From Xanthomonas vesicatoria ATCC 35937 (GTDB lineage Bacteria > Pseudomonadota > Gammaproteobacteria > Xanthomonadales > Xanthomonadaceae), in the NCBI RefSeq assembly GCF_001908725.1, contig NZ_CP018725.1, positions 1,302,001-1,366,000 on the forward strand: a stretch of 64,000 nt of DNA, given 5' to 3'. The position numbers and the translations under genes were made by a program. Position 1 is the first letter of the stretch. The number at the start of each line of letters is the position of its first letter. Under the pieces are notes generated by a model, which was given only the letters and a program-made list of their open reading frames with translations, was not told where the DNA came from and did no database searches. Below, piece by piece: positions 62,096 through 64,000 of the stretch.

Positions 62096-63091
62096 ATGCG
62101 ACATCTCGCCTGCGCACTCGGACTCACCCTGGCCTGCGGCCCGCTGATGGCCCAGGAGGCCAGCTATGGCCCGCGCCTGGAAGGCTTCGATTACCCCTAC
62201 CCGGTCAAGACCTACGCGCTCACCTCGCAGCAGCAGCCGTTGGAAATGGCATATCTGGATGTCGCACCCACCGGTAAACCGAACGGGCACACCGCCGTGC
62301 TGCTGCATGGCAAGAATTTCTGCGCGGCCACCTGGGAATCCAGCATCGCCGCGCTAAGCAAGGCCGGCTACCGCGTCATCGTGCCGGACCAGGTGGGCTT
62401 CTGCAAATCCAGCAAACCCGCCGCCTACCAATTCTCGTTTGCGCAGTTGGCCGACAACACCCACGCATTGCTGAAAAACCTGGGTATCGACCGCGCCGTG
62501 GTTGTCGGCCATTCGATGGGCGGCATGCTCGCGATCCGCTACGCGCTGATGTACCCACAGGCCACCGAGCATCTGGCGCTGGTCGACCCGATCGGCCTGG
62601 AAGACTGGAAGGCCGAAGGCATTCCGTGGCGCAGCGTTGATGCCTGGTACGACAACGAGCTGAAGATCAGTTTCGAGCGCATCAAGAAGTATCAGATGGA
62701 CGTGTATTACGCCGGTCAATGGAAGCCTGAATTCGAACGCTGGGCGCGCATGCAGGCCGGCATGTCGCTGGGCAACGGCAAGCAGGCGGTCGCCTGGAAT
62801 CAGGCGCTGACCTACGACATGGTCTTCAACCAACCGGTCGTGTATGAGCTGCCCAAACTGACGGTCCCGACCACGCTGTTTATCGGTCTCAAGGACCGCA
62901 CCGCGATCGGCAAGGACACCGCACCGCCGGAGGTCAAGGCACGCGTCGGCGACTACGCCAAGCTGGGCAAGCAGGCAGCCGCGGCCATACCGAAGGCGAC
63001 CTTGATCGAATTTGCCGACCTGGGGCACTCGCCGCAGGTGCAGGACCCGGCGCGGTTCAATGCCGCACTGTTGAAGGCGATCGCGCAGTAA
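62096..63091 (+). CDS. Secreted alpha/beta hydrolase
   Basis: A 331-residue exported alpha/beta-fold hydrolase. A signal peptide (MRHLACALGLTLACGPLMAQ) leads into GPRLEGFDYPYPVKTY. Oxyanion motif VLLHGKNFCAATW, nucleophile elbow GHSMGGMLA, an acidic residue around LKDRTAIGKD, and a late histidine in DLGHSPQVQDP complete the triad. Substrate unknown; a periplasmic esterase or lactonase is plausible. ATG 62096 is chosen because GGAG lies seven bases upstream; ATG 62084 would add four residues. Confidence 0.87.
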   Translation: MRHLACALGLTLACGPLMAQEASYGPRLEGFDYPYPVKTYALTSQQQPLEMAYLDVAPTGKPNGHTAVLLHGKNFCAATWESSIAALSKAGYRVIVPDQVGFCKSSKPAAYQFSFAQLADNTHALLKNLGIDRAVVVGHSMGGMLAIRYALMYPQATEHLALVDPIGLEDWKAEGIPWRSVDAWYDNELKISFERIKKYQMDVYYAGQWKPEFERWARMQAGMSLGNGKQAVAWNQALTYDMVFNQPVVYELPKLTVPTTLFIGLKDRTAIGKDTAPPEVKARVGDYAKLGKQAAAAIPKATLIEFADLGHSPQVQDPARFNAALLKAIAQ

Positions 63092-63406
63092 CTGCAACGG
63101 CGCACGGCAACGCGATGCCCAACGTTATTTCTCATGCGCACCGCAGCCGGGTATTCCCGGTTGCGGCCATCCGCAGAGCGAGAAGATGACCACGACAGGC
63201 AACGGCAGTATCGTCCGCAACCCTCATTGGCAAATAACCGTTACGCGAGTAAGCGGGCACGTTAGTGCACAGACAACATTACAACGCGGCAAAGCGCATG
63301 CAACCCGCAGATGATCTGTTGGCCTAACGGCCACCAACCAAGACGCCTGCACACCTCATCGGTACACCTGCAGGAGATGCACTGCATCTCCCGACCAACG
63401 ATTGCA
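63092..63406. other. Convergent intergenic region
   Basis: 315 bp between the hydrolase and thrA ends. It holds a stem-loop at 63141-63166 and a perfect 19-bp palindrome, GGAGATGCACTGCATCTCC (63373-63391), just past the thrA stop. Confidence 0.5.
63141..63166 (+). terminator. Stem-loop after the secreted hydrolase gene
   Basis: An 11-bp stem (CCGCAGCCGGG / CCCGGTTGCGG, one G-U pair) with loop TATT, 50 bp past the hydrolase stop. No T-run follows. Confidence 0.5.
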
Positions 63407-64000
63407 TCAACCTGCCACGATCCGCAGCACGTCGTCCAACAAGGCGGCCGCCGTCACTTCCGCGCCGGCACCCGGGCCCTGGATCAGCAACGGTTGCTCG
63501 CGGTAACGGTCGCTGCTGATCGCGACACGGTTGTCGGTTCCGGCGCCGCCAGCCAGGGGATGATCCAGTGCCAGCTCACGCAGACCCACGCTTGCACCAT
63601 GCGCGTCCACGCGGCCCACAAAACGCAGACACCGCCCGGCTGCGCGTGCCTGTTGCCAGCGCGCGCTCACGGCGGCATCGAGTTCGCCCAGGCGTGCATC
63701 CAGTGCATCGATGGGCACGCCGGTGAGGCTGGCAGGCACCAGCGACTGCACGTGCACCTGTTCGGCCTCCAGTTGCCAGCCGGCCGCACGCGCCAGGATC
63801 AACAGCTTGCGCCGCACATCTTCGCCGGACAGGTCGATCCGCGGGTCCGGCTCGGTGTAACCCGATGCCACCGCCTCTCGCACGCACTGCGAAAACGCGC
63901 CGCTGCCGTCGTAGCGATGAAACAGCCATGCCAACGATCCGGACAGCACACCCTCGATCGAATGGATATGGTCGCCACCTGCCACCAGTGCGCGCACGCT
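63407..64000 (-). CDS. thrA: Bifunctional aspartokinase/homoserine dehydrogenase I, C-terminal part
   Basis: The gene runs off the window at 64000; only about 197 C-terminal residues are present, and no start codon is seen. The visible part is the homoserine dehydrogenase catalytic domain: HSIEGVLSGSLAWLFHRYD, the signature GYTEPDPRIDLSGEDVRRKLLILAR, and PLLIQGPGAGAEVTAAALLDDVLRI at the C-terminus. The sequence matches the ThrA fusion type in E. coli; the aspartokinase half lies outside and is inferred. It would initiate threonine/methionine synthesis. Confidence 0.9.
   Translation of the reverse strand, partial: SVRALVAGGDHIHSIEGVLSGSLAWLFHRYDGSGAFSQCVREAVASGYTEPDPRIDLSGEDVRRKLLILARAAGWQLEAEQVHVQSLVPASLTGVPIDALDARLGELDAAVSARWQQARAAGRCLRFVGRVDAHGASVGLRELALDHPLAGGAGTDNRVAISSDRYREQPLLIQGPGAGAEVTAAALLDDVLRIVAG

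Noticed and set aside
1..64000. tRNA genes, CRISPR arrays, insertion sequences or prophage
   Set aside because: No T-loop consensus in a cloverleaf context, no regularly spaced repeats and no transposase, integrase or phage structural proteins were seen.

Overview
The window comes from a high-GC gammaproteobacterial chromosome and reads as Xanthomonas (family Xanthomonadaceae). The basis is its gene content: an XccR-type LuxR solo next to pip, a secreted pectate lyase, a very large TonB-dependent receptor in a SapC/cupin/halogenase locus, an EIIA-HPr-EI cluster beside mgtE, and the long hairpin repeats seen in Xanthomonas intergenic DNA. I saw no rRNA, tRNA, CRISPR array, transposase or phage gene. 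Naming the species would need a database search.

Layout. 0.4-4.5 kb: regulatory-type PTS proteins EIIA, HPr and EI, then the magnesium channel mgtE. 4.7-9.8 kb: a lipoprotein esterase, a cyanide-insensitive-type bd oxidase (cydAB) and an amino acid permease. 10.3-17.8 kb is a plant-interaction block: pectate lyase, proline iminopeptidase (pip) with a lux box, the plant-signal LuxR solo xccR, a divergent permease and a secreted trypsin-like protease. 18.3-20.6 kb holds poorly conserved orphans and a probable pseudogene. 20.7-27.6 kb is a flavin-dependent halogenase locus with a cupin/JmjC-like protein, SapC and a 1051-residue TonB-dependent receptor. 28.3-32.6 kb holds an M1 peptidase and a soxR/MFS pair around a perfect SoxR box.

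33.1-38.3 kb is a seven-gene operon, yjfI-yjfJ(PspA)-K+ channel-yjfK-yjfL-yjfM-yjfC. It matches the E. coli yjfIJKLMC order with a TrkA-N-type potassium channel inserted. It is the best candidate in the window for an under-described system, linking membrane stress, ion flux and an ATP-grasp amide ligase. 38.4-43.3 kb is housekeeping: a GNAT acetyltransferase, pdxH, aroKB, a WGR mini-protein and hemE. Then follow an MdtD-type exporter and three tandem periplasmic-propeller hybrid histidine kinases (45.1-56.3 kb). The first two share nearly identical signalling halves, while the sensor half of the second has clearly lower GC.

56.4-58.2 kb is YceI-cytochrome b561-YceI with a good terminator, followed by a cold-shock/TM/excalibur fusion protein, a repeat-rich spacer, a glutaredoxin-like protein, sdaA, a secreted alpha/beta hydrolase and the 3' end of thrA, which runs off the window.

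Start codons were chosen from Shine-Dalgarno sequences, signal peptides and family length. Many long antisense frames are GC-driven shadows and are left out.
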